Source: Maniola hyperantus (Eukaryota > Arthropoda > Insecta > Lepidoptera > Nymphalidae). Taken from it: a stretch of 64,000 nucleotides of DNA. The stretch is from contig NC_048542.1 in assembly GCF_902806685.2 (NCBI RefSeq), positions 411,533-475,532 of the forward strand, read 5' to 3'. This document shows positions 10,880 through 21,056 of this stretch, in pieces. Made by a program: the position numbers and the translations under genes. How positions within the stretch are numbered: position 1 is the stretch's first letter; each line of letters opens with the position of its first letter. Under the pieces are notes generated by a model. It had not been told where the DNA came from and searched no databases. It worked only from the letters and a program-made list of their open reading frames with translations.

Positions 10880-11090
10880 TACCAAACGTCAAATCGTAGC
10901 CAGTGGCCCTACCGCGGTTGTTTGACAGCTACAATGTCACGATCGCAATCATCTCTGATTGGTTAATGCTCACTCGCTATTGGCTACAATGCATTGTTGC
11001 AACAAGAATAGCACAAATTCAGCCAATCAGAACAATTGAGATTGTAATAATGATTGATGCAGGTTTTAGACAATCGCCCTACAGGTTCAG
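10880..11090 (+). repeat. TACAATGCATTGTTGCAACAAG repeat, copy 2
   Basis: 10983-11085 closely matches 5168-5278. A region with repeated GATTGGTTAATG / TATTGGCTAC motifs precedes it. Confidence 0.55.
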
Positions 11091-11140
11091 GGGGTGGCAA
11101 CTTTGTATGGGGCCACTGCAGACTTTTTATGGAATCATTT

Positions 11141-11174
11141 AGAATGAAACAAAGACATTCTTTGTCTCATTCTA
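11141..11174. repeat. Small hairpin TAGAATGAxACAAAG
   Basis: TAGAATGAAACAAAGA is followed after five bases by TTTGTCTCATTCTA, its near reverse complement. Confidence 0.6.
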
Positions 11175-11463
11175 AACTTCAAAGTCAGAGACAAAGTTTC
11201 AAACTATAAACAACTGGCAACTATCTACTCTATGGTACGTTTGTTTTTAGGTTGTTGGTTTAAATATGAAAGTTTTCTTTCCCAACAGTTGTGATAAATT
11301 TGTATATTTTTAGTTGTATTTCATGTGGTTTAGTGTTTTTGCTTCTATTTTTCTCTCCCTGTTAGCTTGAAGAAACTCGCAGCAGTGTGATTGAGACTAG
11401 AGAAAAATAAGGACAGTGACTTATTGTTTGGTGACTCTTTTCGTTTGTAAGATTAAATTTATC

Positions 11464-12322
11464 ATGTCTGATAAATATAGAAAGCGTGTTAAGTGCTGTG
11501 CATCGGCTTTCGACCCAACACTTACTATCCACTCTTTACCAAGAGCCGGAAAGGCATCTAATTATGCAAGGTAAATATTGTCGTGTCCCTTAAGTACCAG
11601 CTGTTCTTTTTATCTACAAACCGGCTAAAGAAGTCAGAAACGCTGGTGTTTTTGATATTTTGGTTTATTATATAGTATTATTATAATGTTTCAGACTTCG
11701 AATTTGGGCAGAATATTGTTTTGCCAATGTAACTGAGTAGGTGTTGAAAAGCTTGCACACCAGCAGTGTGCCTGGCTCACCAGCAGAAACATTGCAACAA
11801 CATTCAATTTCAGTGGTATGTACCTAGTAACTATTCATTTCTATTGCAATTTGTAAAAAAATCTCAGAAAAACATCAATTTTGTTCATTTTGCCTCATTT
11901 TAGAACCTGTCCTAATGTGCCTATCTTGTCTCTGCCAGCAGACACATCACAGCAACATTTTATTCAGTTGGTACATAATATAAATTTCTATTGCAATATG
12001 TACCTACTTAACACATTCTCAGTAGAGAAACAAATATATTGATTTTGTGTATTTTGCCTTATTCCAGGAACAGTCAGTGTGGCTTCCGCAACCTACTAGG
12101 TACCAAATGTGCCTATCTTATCTCGGCCACCAGATACATCACAGTGGTATGTAATATAATGTTTCTATTGTAATTTTTTATAAATCATCAGTTAAAAAAA
12201 TATAATAATTTTGTGTATTTTGCCTTATTTCAGGACCTGTCTGTGCTTCCACAAACCACTACTAAATATGCCTATATGCCTATATTGGTTCTGTTCATTA
12301 TTCTATTTATGATATATTGAAT
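11464..12322 (+). CDS. THAP-like small gene or relic with repeated downstream exons
   Basis: Exon 1 (11464-11570) opens MSDKYRKRVKCCASAF and ends at a good donor (AAG|GTAAAT). Exon 2 (11695-11815) adds RLRIWAEYCF and stops at TAG 11738-11740, giving only about 50 residues. The CC pair, HSLP and the later W recall a THAP zinc finger, but the second cysteine/histidine pair is absent, so the assignment is weak. Three further exon-like blocks follow at 11904-11970, 12068-12146 and 12234-12322, each preceded by TTTTGCCTyATTyCAG and, except the last, followed by a GTAyrT donor. Joining exon 1 to 11904-11970 and then 12234-12322 stays open and would end in a hydrophobic tail (MPILVLFIILFMIY). AATAAA lies at 12511. 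It may be a live gene with alternative exons or a decaying copy. Confidence 0.4.
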
Positions 12323-12510
12323 AAGTAGTTCTTGCTATGTAACATTCCCTAGTTTGAAAAACATTTCAGTATTAGATCTTTAATAATAATTAATCTGTTT
12401 AAAAGATAATAATTCTATTAAGATTTATTACTGTAATCCAACTTTGGTTTAACTATAACCTGTTTTTGTAATTTCTTCATTATGTATGCTGTGGATTATG
12501 ACATATTTGT

Positions 12511-12516
12511 AATAAA
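12511..12516 (+). promoter_or_regulatory. Polyadenylation signal AATAAA
   Basis: It lies about 190 bp beyond the last exon-like block of the THAP-like gene and fits as its 3' processing signal. Confidence 0.45.
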
Positions 12517-12692
12517 ACACTTTAAAAGTACATTTATTTACTTCATCTAATAGCTTAGAAAAAAAATAAGTAAAAACATAACTTAAATCTTTGTATGCTT
12601 TTCACAGTATAATATAAAAATTTATTTCTAAAAATTATAGCATTTTAAAAAGTATTTACTTGTTTTATTCCAGTTTTGTTATGACCGCTTTT

Positions 12693-12751
12693 CAATCGCC
12701 ATAAATAATAATCTTTAACTGTGGAATAAACTCCTCGGTTAAAGATTATTT
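12693..12751. repeat. Imperfect hairpin AATCGCC...GTTAAAGATTATT
   Basis: AATCGCCATAAATAATAATCTTTAAC is mirrored by GTTAAAGATTATTTGGCGATT across an 18-nt loop, with 3-5 extra bases in the left arm. No other gene is seen between 12520 and 13125. Confidence 0.6.
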
Positions 12752-13127
12752 GGCGATTGGAATGCGGGCCTAATATAGAAAAAAAAAAAATACGGGGTTC
12801 GTAATTTCGCGCCAAAATTTTAATTCTATGGAATCACTAATAGATGGCGTGACGGTGCATAGTCTGCACTTTATTTGTATGTAGTTGGGCTTCTTCTCCT
12901 GGAGTAAATGTGTTCTGTGGCCAGGTTCCTCGATGAAATGATAGTTCTTCTCGATAGGATTGGCATTCTGAAGCATTGGTAGATATTGAAGATTCAAAAG
13001 TACTTATGTAGAAAAGTTTATTTGACCGAAAACATTTCTATTCTATTCTAGTTATTTTGTCCTTCAATCACGCCGCAACGGATCGGCGTGATTTTTTGCA
13101 TAGGTATCATCATCATCATCATGATCA

Positions 13128-13370
13128 AGTCATAGCCGGCTCACTACAGAGCACGGATCTCCTCTCAGAGTGAGAAGGGTTTTGGGCGTTTTGGCCATAC
13201 TCTACCACGCTGGCCATGTGCGTATTGGTAGACTTCACACACCTTTGGGAACATTATGGAGAACTCTCAGGCATGCCAGGTTTCCTCACGATGTTTTCCT
13301 TCACCGTTAAAGCAAGTGATATTTAATTAATTAAAACGCACATAACTCTGAAAAGTTAGAGGTAAAACAT
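13128..13370 (-). mobile_element. SINE body (tRNA head lost), reverse copy
   Basis: AGAACTCTCAGGCATGCCAGG, TTCCTCACGATGTTTTCCTTC and CTGAAAAGTTAGAGG match the body of the tRNA-headed SINE at 16925-17158. The tRNA-like part is missing here. Confidence 0.6.
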
Positions 13371-13494
13371 ACAAACATTGGAATTCAACACAATGATAAT
13401 ATTATTATATTATGGAAATGGGCAGTGATCTGTGTGAACGAAAAAGTATGGAAACTCTGAATTGATTGATAAAATAACTAAGTACCTGCAGTAC

Positions 13495-13671
13495 GCGGCA
13501 GAAAGTAATGTACATCGACCTTTAGAAGGAGATAGCGGATTTGTAGAGCATTGTCTCTGTCGTTGAGACCGACAAAACGTCATATGGGTATGAGTGACAG
13601 TGGTGACAGATATAACGCTCTACAAAGCCGAAATCACATTCCAAAGGCCGATGTACATTATTTTCTGGCGC
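13495..13671. mobile_element. Palindromic MITE, GCGGCAGAAA family
   Basis: The arms GCGGCAGAAAGTAATGTACATCG and its reverse complement CGATGTACATTATTTTCTGGCGC are about 177 bp apart, with internal mirrored blocks (GTAGAGCATTGTCTC / ATAACGCTCTAC). It is non-coding. Confidence 0.7.
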
Positions 13672-14140
13672 ATACCCAGTACACGCTTTGCCTGAAATAT
13701 TAGTTTAGGTCCTAAGGTGTTTAATTCATCCTGTCTTCATTACTGTCCAAATAAAATAAAACCACTCATGAAAATCAGAATACTTTAATGAAATACTTAC
13801 ACGATGCAATATACTTATTAGTTATTTAATTAGATAGTCTTTGGTGAACTTGTATTTACTAATGCCTATCCACGACTTTAGCGTTGCGGCGAGCGGAGCG
13901 GGGCGCGGAGAATAAAATGTATGGATGAATGCGCGCAATAAAAGTAGTCCAATCTGAAGACGAGGCGTATGACTGCACATTGTTGTAAAATACACAGATC
14001 TCAGCCGAGCTTGTACTCGTAATTAATGAGTCTTAGTGGGCGGCCCAGGTGGGAGCGCGTCCTGTGGGGTGGCAAGCGTGTAAAACAAACTCTTAATATT
14101 TAACAAGACGGAAAGAAGCGGCGTGGAGAGTATACAATCG

Positions 14141-14170
14141 CCCCCCCCCCCCCCTACCCCCCCCCCCCCC
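14141..14170 (+). repeat. Poly-C tract
   Basis: Fourteen C, then TA, then fourteen C. The opposite strand could form a G-quadruplex. Homopolymer length is unreliable in most assemblies. Confidence 0.85.
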
Positions 14171-14431
14171 AAGACGTGGTCAACAATGCGTTCTGTTGGT
14201 AGGTGCGCTAGAACGCACTTGTGCAGGTTCCAACAATCAGATCACTGTATCGCGTCAATTTTCAATAATCTGATTGGTGGAATCCGCCATTGGGATACAA
14301 TATGAATTCTACGCATTCAAGGTATTCCTTTAGATCCGTGCCGAGGCTACATGAGTATGCCTAGGCACCACTCGCCGCGCTGCTCCAAGCTACGAAATGG
14401 CATGGGCGGGCAATAGATAGTGCTACTGGGT

Positions 14432-15372
14432 TCATTTCTCATCAGATGGCTGCTTGACCCAGAAGCCCCAGGGCGCGGTTCCGTCGAGCCTGGTAGGTCC
14501 ACGGTACACCTTTATCTGGACTCTGCCAGCGTCATCTGAAAACAGTTTATTTGGCGTCAGATAAAAAGACTTCTCTACTACTCTCTAATGGAAGGTTGAT
14601 TGCCGAATCAGTTGCGCAGCGGCACAGACACAGCCGCTATCGTGCGCCTGTGACGTATGTAGATATACAATAGCTATAGATGTGTGTGTAACCTACAGGC
14701 AACACTTGCTTGCATGGATTCGAAATAAAGTCAGTTATGTACGAAGCCGTGTTTCAGTGAGGATGGGATTTTGTGCTACTGTATAGATTGACAAATCGCC
14801 CACTGTGCGAATTCAAGATCCGAGTTCCTGATTAGGCCGCAGCCTCGACGACAGCGGTGGGCGAGACGGGAGCAGCGGCGAGAGCGGAACGATGATACAG
14901 TACGCATTCATTTATATTATGGTGATTCGTTAACTAAGTAGTGATCATGATCAATACTAAATGATAGTAATCAAGCTCATTTGACATTGGTTGGTTGACC
15001 ACCATATAAATGAATGCGTATTGTATTGTATCATAGTCTCGCTCCCGCCGCCGCTCCCGCCTCGCCACCCACACCGCCTCCCGCTGTTGTTGAGGCCGCA
15101 GCCTCAGTGAAACCACTGAGGGTCTGTTTGTTGCGACTTGCGGTCGTCTCGTGGTAGGTATACGATCAGTAGGTCATAGGTAAATGCCAACACTGCTCCA
15201 AACTTCGTTTCGAAGAAGGCACACGATGACGATGATGATGATGATGAAGGTAGGTATGTTCCTACATACCTTTTCGCTCAGAAGCATGATTCCCTCCGCC
15301 ATATGACTCTTGTGGTCTCCCGTCGACCAGCATGAGGAATGAGAGCATTAACACCACGCACCACAGTTTTCT
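14432..15372 (-). CDS. Small secreted peptide gene, two coding exons visible
   Basis: Exon 15270-15372 reads RKLWCVVLMLSFLMLVDG then RPQESYGGGNHASERK and ends in phase 1 at donor AAAAG|GTATGT. Exon 14432-14535 starts after TTTTCAG, completes the split codon and reads DDAGRVQIKVYRG, then APWGFWVKQPSDEK and TGA. The joined sequence is about 68 residues: a signal peptide and a charged mature part of about 50 residues with no cysteine. The upper exon starts in phase 0 after a good acceptor, so a short upstream exon may supply only the ATG, as in many insect secreted proteins; an internal ATG in the signal region is the alternative. I do not recognise the family. The intron holds a large inverted repeat and a CCGGCC-type repeat touches the acceptor side. 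Confidence 0.6.
14833..15105. mobile_element. Large foldback element in the secreted-peptide intron
   Basis: The left arm (about 14833-14925: GGCCGCAGCCTC...ACGCATTCATTTATATTATGGTG) is mirrored by the right arm (about 15000-15105: CACCATATAAATGAATGCGTA...GAGGCCGCAGCCTC). The arms are GC-rich at the outside and AT-rich at the inside. Confidence 0.65.
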
Positions 15373-15384
15373 CTGGAATACAAA

Positions 15385-15621
15385 TAAAAAAACCGGTCAA
15401 GTGCGAGTCGCACTAGCAAACAAAGGGTTCCGTACTTTTTTTTTATTAATTTGCATGGCGGCCATTTTGTTATTCGCCATCTTGGTTTGTTATGTTATTA
15501 TAACGGCAATAGAAATAGACACAGAGATACACACTGTGAGATCAACTCTTTATACTCCCTATCCTATTCCCATTGACAGACAGACGGACGGACGGACAGC
15601 GAAGGCTAGGTAATCGGGCCC
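15385..15621 (+). mobile_element. CCGGTC-type repeat abutting an exon
   Basis: It starts AAAAAAACCGGTCAAGTGCGAGTCG, then AAAGGGTTCCGTAC, and ends after a GACGGACGGACAGCG run at GGGCCCCGTAATAGC. Read on the minus strand its T run falls about 15 nt before the acceptor at 15373-15374. Confidence 0.65.
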
Positions 15622-15828
15622 CGTAATAGCAGTTAAAACACCGTTGACAGGTGATAGCTGGAGCATACAATGTACCAGCTGATTGGATTTTTAAAAATTC
15701 GTGTTAATTATAATGTACCTACTTTGTCAACTGTAGGTATTCTATGATAGACTACTTAGGTGGACAGATGACATAAGACTAGTAGAGTCGCAGGCAGCCG
15801 CTGGATTAGTAGTTGGTTGTAGGTTTAT

Positions 15829-16290
15829 TTTTAGGGTTCCGTAGACCGTACCACAAAAGGAAAAAACCGGAACCCTTATAGGAGCACTTTGTTGTCTGTC
15901 TGTCTGTGTCGGTCTGTCAAGAAACCTACAGGGTATTTCCCGTTGACCTAGAATCATGAAATTTGGCAGGTAGGTAGGTCTTGTAGCAGACATTAGGGGG
16001 GCAAATCTGAAAACTGTGAATTTGCGGTTACATCACACAAAAAAAAATTAAATTGTGGTCATGAACTAATAATTAGTACTTAGGTATTTTCGATTTTCGA
16101 AGTAAGCTAACTATATCAATTGAGGTATCATATGAAAGGTCTTGACCTGTGCATTCTAAAACAGATTTTTATTTATTTTTATGCATCATAGTTTTTGAAT
16201 TATCGTGCAAAATATCGAAAAAATACGACTGTAGTACGGATTACGGAACCCTCGTTGCGCGAGCCTGACTCGCACTTGGCCGGTTTTTTA
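15829..16290 (-). mobile_element. CCGGCC repeat, reverse full copy
   Basis: It starts TTTTTAGGGTTCCGTA and ends CGCACTTGGCCGGTTTTTTA. It is close in sequence to 1840-2254 reversed. Confidence 0.75.
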
Positions 16291-16376
16291 GAACTATGTA
16301 TTAATTTTGATCTACTTATATTTTATTTCCATTGCAACATCCTCAAACTTCTCCATTAAATACTAAAATATAGTAC

Positions 16377-16683
16377 AGTGCGACAAGGCTATCTTGGCGC
16401 GTGGCGAAAATCGGAACTAACGGGCAGATGACACCTACCGAGTACAGTGGCGAGTCAGTGTCCTCGGCCGAGTACTCGGTTGGTATAAACACACAGCACT
16501 GTTTCGGCTGAGTGACATTTTTACTGTCTCGCTTCACTACTCGATAGGTGTAATCTGCCTATAATGTTGCCGTCAAGTTTCCCCTTTGTTCTTGTTTTAA
16601 TATTCCGTATATTCTAAGCCTTTGTTCTCTAACAGTGCCCCCCTGTCAATGTCATTGAAGTGCCAAGAGAGCCTTGTCGCACT
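16377..16683. mobile_element. MITE with AGTGCGACAAGGCT ends, interrupted by a second MITE
   Basis: The ends are AGTGCGACAAGGCTATCTTGG and its near reverse complement CCAAGAGAGCCTTGTCGCACT. The uninterrupted relative at 24632-24762 (inverted orientation) shows the filled-in order of the sequence and so defines the insertion. Confidence 0.75.
16421..16561. mobile_element. Nested MITE with TAA target duplication
   Basis: The arms GGGCAGATGACACCTACCGAGTA and TACTCGATAGGTGTAATCTGCCTA are inverted repeats. TAA flanks both sides (16418-16420 and 16562-16564) and occurs once in the uninterrupted copy. A 3-bp TWA duplication is typical of PIF/Harbinger elements. Confidence 0.7.
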
Positions 16684-16924
16684 ATATAATATATTTCTAT
16701 TGGAAACGGTTGGAGTAAAACTATACAAAAATTGCAGTTTCTAAGATTTATTTTCTTTCCTTACAATATAATTTATAAACTCAATCAGCTGGATCGTTAC
16801 ACAAACTCTGACTGTTACATTAGTTCAGACAGACTCAATAATAGTATCAACACCAACCTCAACACAGGCAGAGAAAGAATATTATATTATAATATGGGTA
16901 CCCTCAAGACAAGAGTGAATAGGC

Positions 16925-17158
16925 ATCTTTTAGGCAAGCGTGCTCCATCAGGCTGCGTCATCACTACAGAGCATGGGTCGTACAGAGAACTCTCAGGCAT
17001 GCAGGTTTCCTCACGATGTTTTCCTTCACCGGTAAAGCAAGTGATATTTAATTCATTAAAACGCACACACACAAACTCCGAAAAGTTAGAGGTGCGTGCC
17101 CGGGATCGAACCCTCGACCTCCGATTAGAAGGCGGACGTCCTAACCACTAGGCTATAA
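16925..17158 (-). mobile_element. tRNA-headed SINE, reverse copy
   Basis: Read in reverse, it starts AGCCTAGTGGTTAGGACGTCC (box A-like) and GGGTTCGATCCCGGGC (box B), then runs into CCTCTAACTTTTCGGAG and the conserved body. It lies just downstream of SDE2. It is not an intact tRNA gene, because no 3' acceptor stem follows. Confidence 0.75.
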
Positions 17159-17277
17159 CAGCTTAATGACAACATAGAATTTTGTTATTGAAAAACATAA
17201 TACAATTCACAAAGATTACTCCTAAAGTCCTTAAAACATTAATTTTAACACTAAGATATATAAAAATGAAACTATTA

Positions 17278-18003
17278 CTATATTTTACTACTCCCCGAAC
17301 ACTTATCAGACTCATTCCCACTATCTGTGGACACGGTTTGTGCAGTGTTGGACTTGATTTCCACTTCCTCATCATCACTTAGCGAAGAACAGTCTGATAA
17401 GTCAGCATCTATCCACAATTTAGCCTTTTTCTTTGCCTTACTCTGTTCAACCTCTGCTTTACGTTTGACACCTTCATTAGATGTGCCCGCAGCTTGCCAA
17501 CCCGCGTCCACAGCCGCACTGACACGCTCGGGCAGTTCTTGCCTCTCCTTTTCGTACTGAGGATGCAAATTCACGTCAATTTTTGGCTCAGCGATCAGCC
17601 GTTCTAACTTTTTTTTCTTTCTCTCAGCCGCCTCTTGTTCTCGATCTTCCTGACCTTCTAACCACTTTCTTAACCTCTTCTCCTCGTTAATATCGCGTAA
17701 ACGCCTTCCAGAGAGGTCTCGGCATGCTTCACGATTCGTGGTTTTCTCGATTTGAGCGCCGATTGCACGCAACATAGAACCGAAACCTCCCTTCCCACCG
17801 ACGATCTTGGAGCGCACTCTGACAACATTGTCACTGTTTCCCAAATTACAATCGTCGTACGCAAGCTTTCCGTTCAATGTAACATATAAATCTTCCACAG
17901 GAATGCCATATTGTGCTGAAATATTGCGTTTCAATTCGAACACGTCTGTGTACGAAGTGGCGTTGAATAGTAAACAGTTCTCAAAATAAATCATGTTTTC
18001 CAT
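17278..18003 (-). CDS. SDE2: SDE2 homologue (replication-stress response / splicing factor)
   Basis: The single exon encodes 241 residues. Residues 1-70 look like the SDE2 ubiquitin-like fold and end in GG (69-70), followed by KGGFGSMLRAIGAQIEKT, the signature of the family. In known SDE2 proteins a deubiquitinase cuts after this GG, exposing Lys as an N-degron; Lys71 is that residue here. CRDLSGRRLRD at 94-104 is also conserved. A long K/R/E-rich coiled-coil stretch (105-140) and an acidic serine-rich tail follow. Human SDE2 is about 450 residues with a C-terminal SAP domain; that domain is not seen here. ATG at 18001-18003 is the only sensible start. The head-to-head neighbour is UBE2C, 2.45 kb away. 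Confidence 0.92.
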   Translation of the reverse strand: MENMIYFENCLLFNATSYTDVFELKRNISAQYGIPVEDLYVTLNGKLAYDDCNLGNSDNVVRVRSKIVGGKGGFGSMLRAIGAQIEKTTNREACRDLSGRRLRDINEEKRLRKWLEGQEDREQEAAERKKKKLERLIAEPKIDVNLHPQYEKERQELPERVSAAVDAGWQAAGTSNEGVKRKAEVEQSKAKKKAKLWIDADLSDCSSLSDDEEVEIKSNTAQTVSTDSGNESDKCSGSSKI

Positions 18004-18243
18004 TTTGTGCGCGGTTATATATTAAAGAAATTAAAACAAGTAAATGAAAAATCAATGATAATATTCCACAGAAATATTCACAATGTTTTTGATGAAATCA
18101 CAAATCACGATTTCGTTTCGCCAATCCACAGAATCAATTAAAAAAACGACAAAATGTCAATTGTCTTGTCATTAAAATTGACAACACTATTTTTTATTTA
18201 CGGCTCTGGGTGTCAGTCTTTTATAGTCGAAATTTAGACATTG

Positions 18244-18402
18244 GGGCTAATTCTCTTGTACACAATCTCTAAACTAAACTAAATTAACGGGTCTAAATCT
18301 TGTGCTATCCTTTTCCGCAAGCAACATTATGAAAGGGATAGCAATAGATTTAGACGTTCCATTTTGGTTTAGTTTAGAGATTGTGTACAATGGAATTAGC
18401 CA
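18244..18402. mobile_element. Palindromic MITE, GGCTAATTC family
   Basis: The arms GGCTAATTCTCTTGTACACAATCTC and GAGATTGTGTACAATGGAATTAGCC enclose mirrored TAAATCTTGTGCTATCC / GGATAGCAATAGATTTA blocks. A second copy is at 23930-24063 and a poorer one at 24064-24210. Confidence 0.75.
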
Positions 18403-18404
18403 CA

Positions 18405-19750
18405 ATGTTTATTAATTTACTAATTACATTATTTATGAAGTTTGTGATTAAACTCAACATTGGTTTATTTCACTTGACTAGTCGAAATGTACGTTGTGTC
18501 ATGTTAGAGGCGCCGTAACACCTGTGTGCTGAGCGACTCATGAATGTGGACTTGAGTTGAGCTGCTCAACTTGCATCGCATCATCACATGTTCGGATACT
18601 CTTATAGATCTGCACAATACACGTAGAGATTGCGATTAAATTCAGGAATGACTATTTGTTTTGCGCGGTTTGCGGACATGGATTTAAACTCCTTTCCCGT
18701 TACTTATTGTTAAATTATTTTCATATTTTACTTACCTACGTTTTACTATTATACTTAATTAAGTATATACAAAAATAAATAGGCAAGTTTGTACTTACAA
18801 AAGCAATCATTATTTCTGCTAAATTTTCAATGCAGTTGCAAAGTAACTAACTATGTTAAGGTACTTTTATTTAAATGTTTAACTTTGTGTAACTGAAGGT
18901 GCATTGCGTTATTGCTGATCTTTTATAGACTTTTTAGATTGAACCCAATCTGAATTAACTATTCCATTCACCCCAATTTCATACTTGAGTGAACACAAAA
19001 ATATAATAAGTAAAATGAAAGTGAAAGTTGGTTGGTTCATGCTCTTTTTCTATTACATATTTTATCTTGTTATTCGTCTTGTTACGTTAGTTGCCGAGGT
19101 ATTCAATACAAAAATAAAAGTGATAACTATTCGGTATGATAGGTCCTACCGTTTTAAATTCTCCGTTAAAAATATCAAAAACAAAATAGATTTTACGTAG
19201 GAACAGCTTTAGATGCAAGGTTTCGGTACGGGCGGTCTGCAATATGACTTATTTTTGAATTTATTGAGCACTTTCTGAGTATATTACTGGGAACTTATTA
19301 TTCTCGCAATAGTAATTACTAACTAGTAATGTTAACTATAAAAAATATTTTTTTGAGTTTAACACCAAGAACGTGAGATTTCTACCAATTGTTTCTAAAA
19401 AAGAATGCTACTAGGATGCTAGGACCAAACTAAAACTTGCATAATGTAATATTTTCGTACGTAAAACATTTAGTTAACTAGCTTTGAAAATCTCGACGTT
19501 TTCGTCAACTCGAAAAATATTTTTTTAATCGAACGGCCACGAACGGCCTGTTTTATTCTTAAAAGCACTCAACTTAAAGAAAAATGCATTTTTTTTAAGT
19601 TGTGTGCTGAGTAACTGTCCGCCACCGATCAGTTCCTGAGTTCCACCGACGCGGCTAGGAGCTAGAGTAGAGCAACGCCCACAATATTGTTCGCCGTTGC
19701 CGTTGCTGCTCAATTACGGGTCATCATAGTCCATGGCCCCTATGCATGGC
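18405..19750. other. Intergenic, no gene recognised
   Basis: AT-rich DNA between the MITE and a CA tract. Short open frames at 18985-19200 and 19525-19713 show no domain, no codon bias and no splice context. Confidence 0.6.
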
Positions 19751-19754
19751 CCCA

Positions 19755-20146
19755 ATGACACACACACACACACACACGCTCACACACATATATACACACA
19801 CACATACAGAAAACACACGTACACACACTCACTCTTATCTATAATTTTGTATAACATTAGGTATAGTATTAGGTGAGGTATAATATTAGGTTAGTTTTTA
19901 GGAAACTTGTAACTGCCTTTCTGCAACACAGGTTTTTTCCTAGTGCAGAGGGTAGGAAACTCGTTCTCTTACCTATAATTTTAGTGTAATATTAGATATA
20001 ATATATTAAGTCCCTAGTTTTTAAAAAACTTGTAACTGCCTTCTGCAATACAGGGTTTTCCAAGTGCAGAGGGTAGGAAACTTGTTTCTTGTGCCTAAAT
20101 TCTAAATTCAAAATAAATTATTCTTATTCTTATTCTTATTCTTAAT
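19755..20146 (+). repeat. Repeat with (CA)n start and (TTATTC)n tail
   Basis: A CA microsatellite at about 19758-19835 leads into two near-duplicate blocks (AACTTGTAACTGCCTTxTGCAA...GTGCAGAGGGTAGGAAACT at 19908-19965 and 20029-20090), then AATAAATTATTCTTATTC repeats at 20111-20143. It looks like the 3' end of a LINE. Confidence 0.5.
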
Positions 20147-20456
20147 GACATAATGTCATTTCATGGCCCAGTTATTTTTTCCACCGTCACAACACAATGT
20201 TTGATTTATTTCTAAAGTTACCCACATCCACTTGTATTCTCTTTGATCGACATCGACAGTGTTTACTGTTTAGCCTGTGATATTAGTCTATGCAATTTTA
20301 CGTTGATTGACGCCATTATTCTTGCCATTATTGCATTCGTGCATCTGTCAAACTAATGAAAGATCCAATAAAATTTGAGCTTTTTAAAATTAACAGGAAG
20401 TCGTCTTCTTTCAACAGACAACGGGTGATATCTAATTTCGATTTCTTGTGATTATT

Positions 20457-21056
20457 ATGGCTCAGAATATTAACCCGCACTATGCGTCGTCGTCGAATCC
20501 AGCTAAACAAAATGAGGACACTATAAAATTAAAAGACAATCACGCCGTGAGCAAACGGTAAGAATTTTCCATAATCCCTTGTGTTTTTAATTCTCTCGAT
20601 CCTCGGCTAAGGTTCAGTGCTCGTTACAGATTGCAGAAAGAACTCATGGAGTTGATGCGATGCGCAGACAAAGGGATCTCTGCGTTTCCAGAAAGCGAAA
20701 ACCTTTTTAAATGGATAGGTACTATTAACGGGCCCCAAGACACTGTTTACGCGGGACACAAGTACAAGCTGTCCCTAGAGTTCCCCAACTCGTACCCCTA
20801 CGCCCCGCCCGTGGTCAAGTTCGTGACGCCATGCTTTCATCCCAACGTGGACACCTGTGGACTAATATGTTTAGATATATTGAAGGACAAGTGGACGGCC
20901 CTGTACGACGTCCGCACGGTGCTCCTCTCTATACAGAGCCTGCTAGCGGAACCCAACACGCAAAGTCCTCTGAACCAGCAAGCCTCGTACCTATGGCCCA
21001 ACCAACCCGCCTACAAAAAGTATTTAGATGAATTTTATAGTAAACATAGAGACTAA
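20457..21056 (+). CDS. UBE2C: Ubiquitin-conjugating enzyme E2 C (vihar)
   Basis: Two exons, 20457-20557 and 20630-21056, are joined across a 72-bp intron at CG|A. They encode 175 residues (human UBE2C has 179). The E2 fold starts at RLQKELMELM. It carries HPN (104-106), the catalytic cysteine in LICLDILK at residue 114, the same position as in human UBE2C, and the family-specific DKGISAFPES, NLFKW and LYDVRTVLLSIQSLL blocks. UBE2C is the initiating E2 of the anaphase-promoting complex, which ubiquitinates mitotic cyclins. A leading 33-residue disordered extension is typical. AATAAA lies at 21464. Confidence 0.96.

Noticed and set aside
12770..12997. Minus-strand 75-residue frame
   Set aside because: It has no similarity, ends in a low-complexity FFFF run and lacks a gene context.
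16732..17151. Plus-strand 139-residue frame
   Set aside because: Its second half is antisense to the SINE; no domain or codon bias is seen.
16925..17158. Functional tRNA gene
   Set aside because: Only the head with A and B boxes is present, followed by a SINE body shared with 13128-13370.
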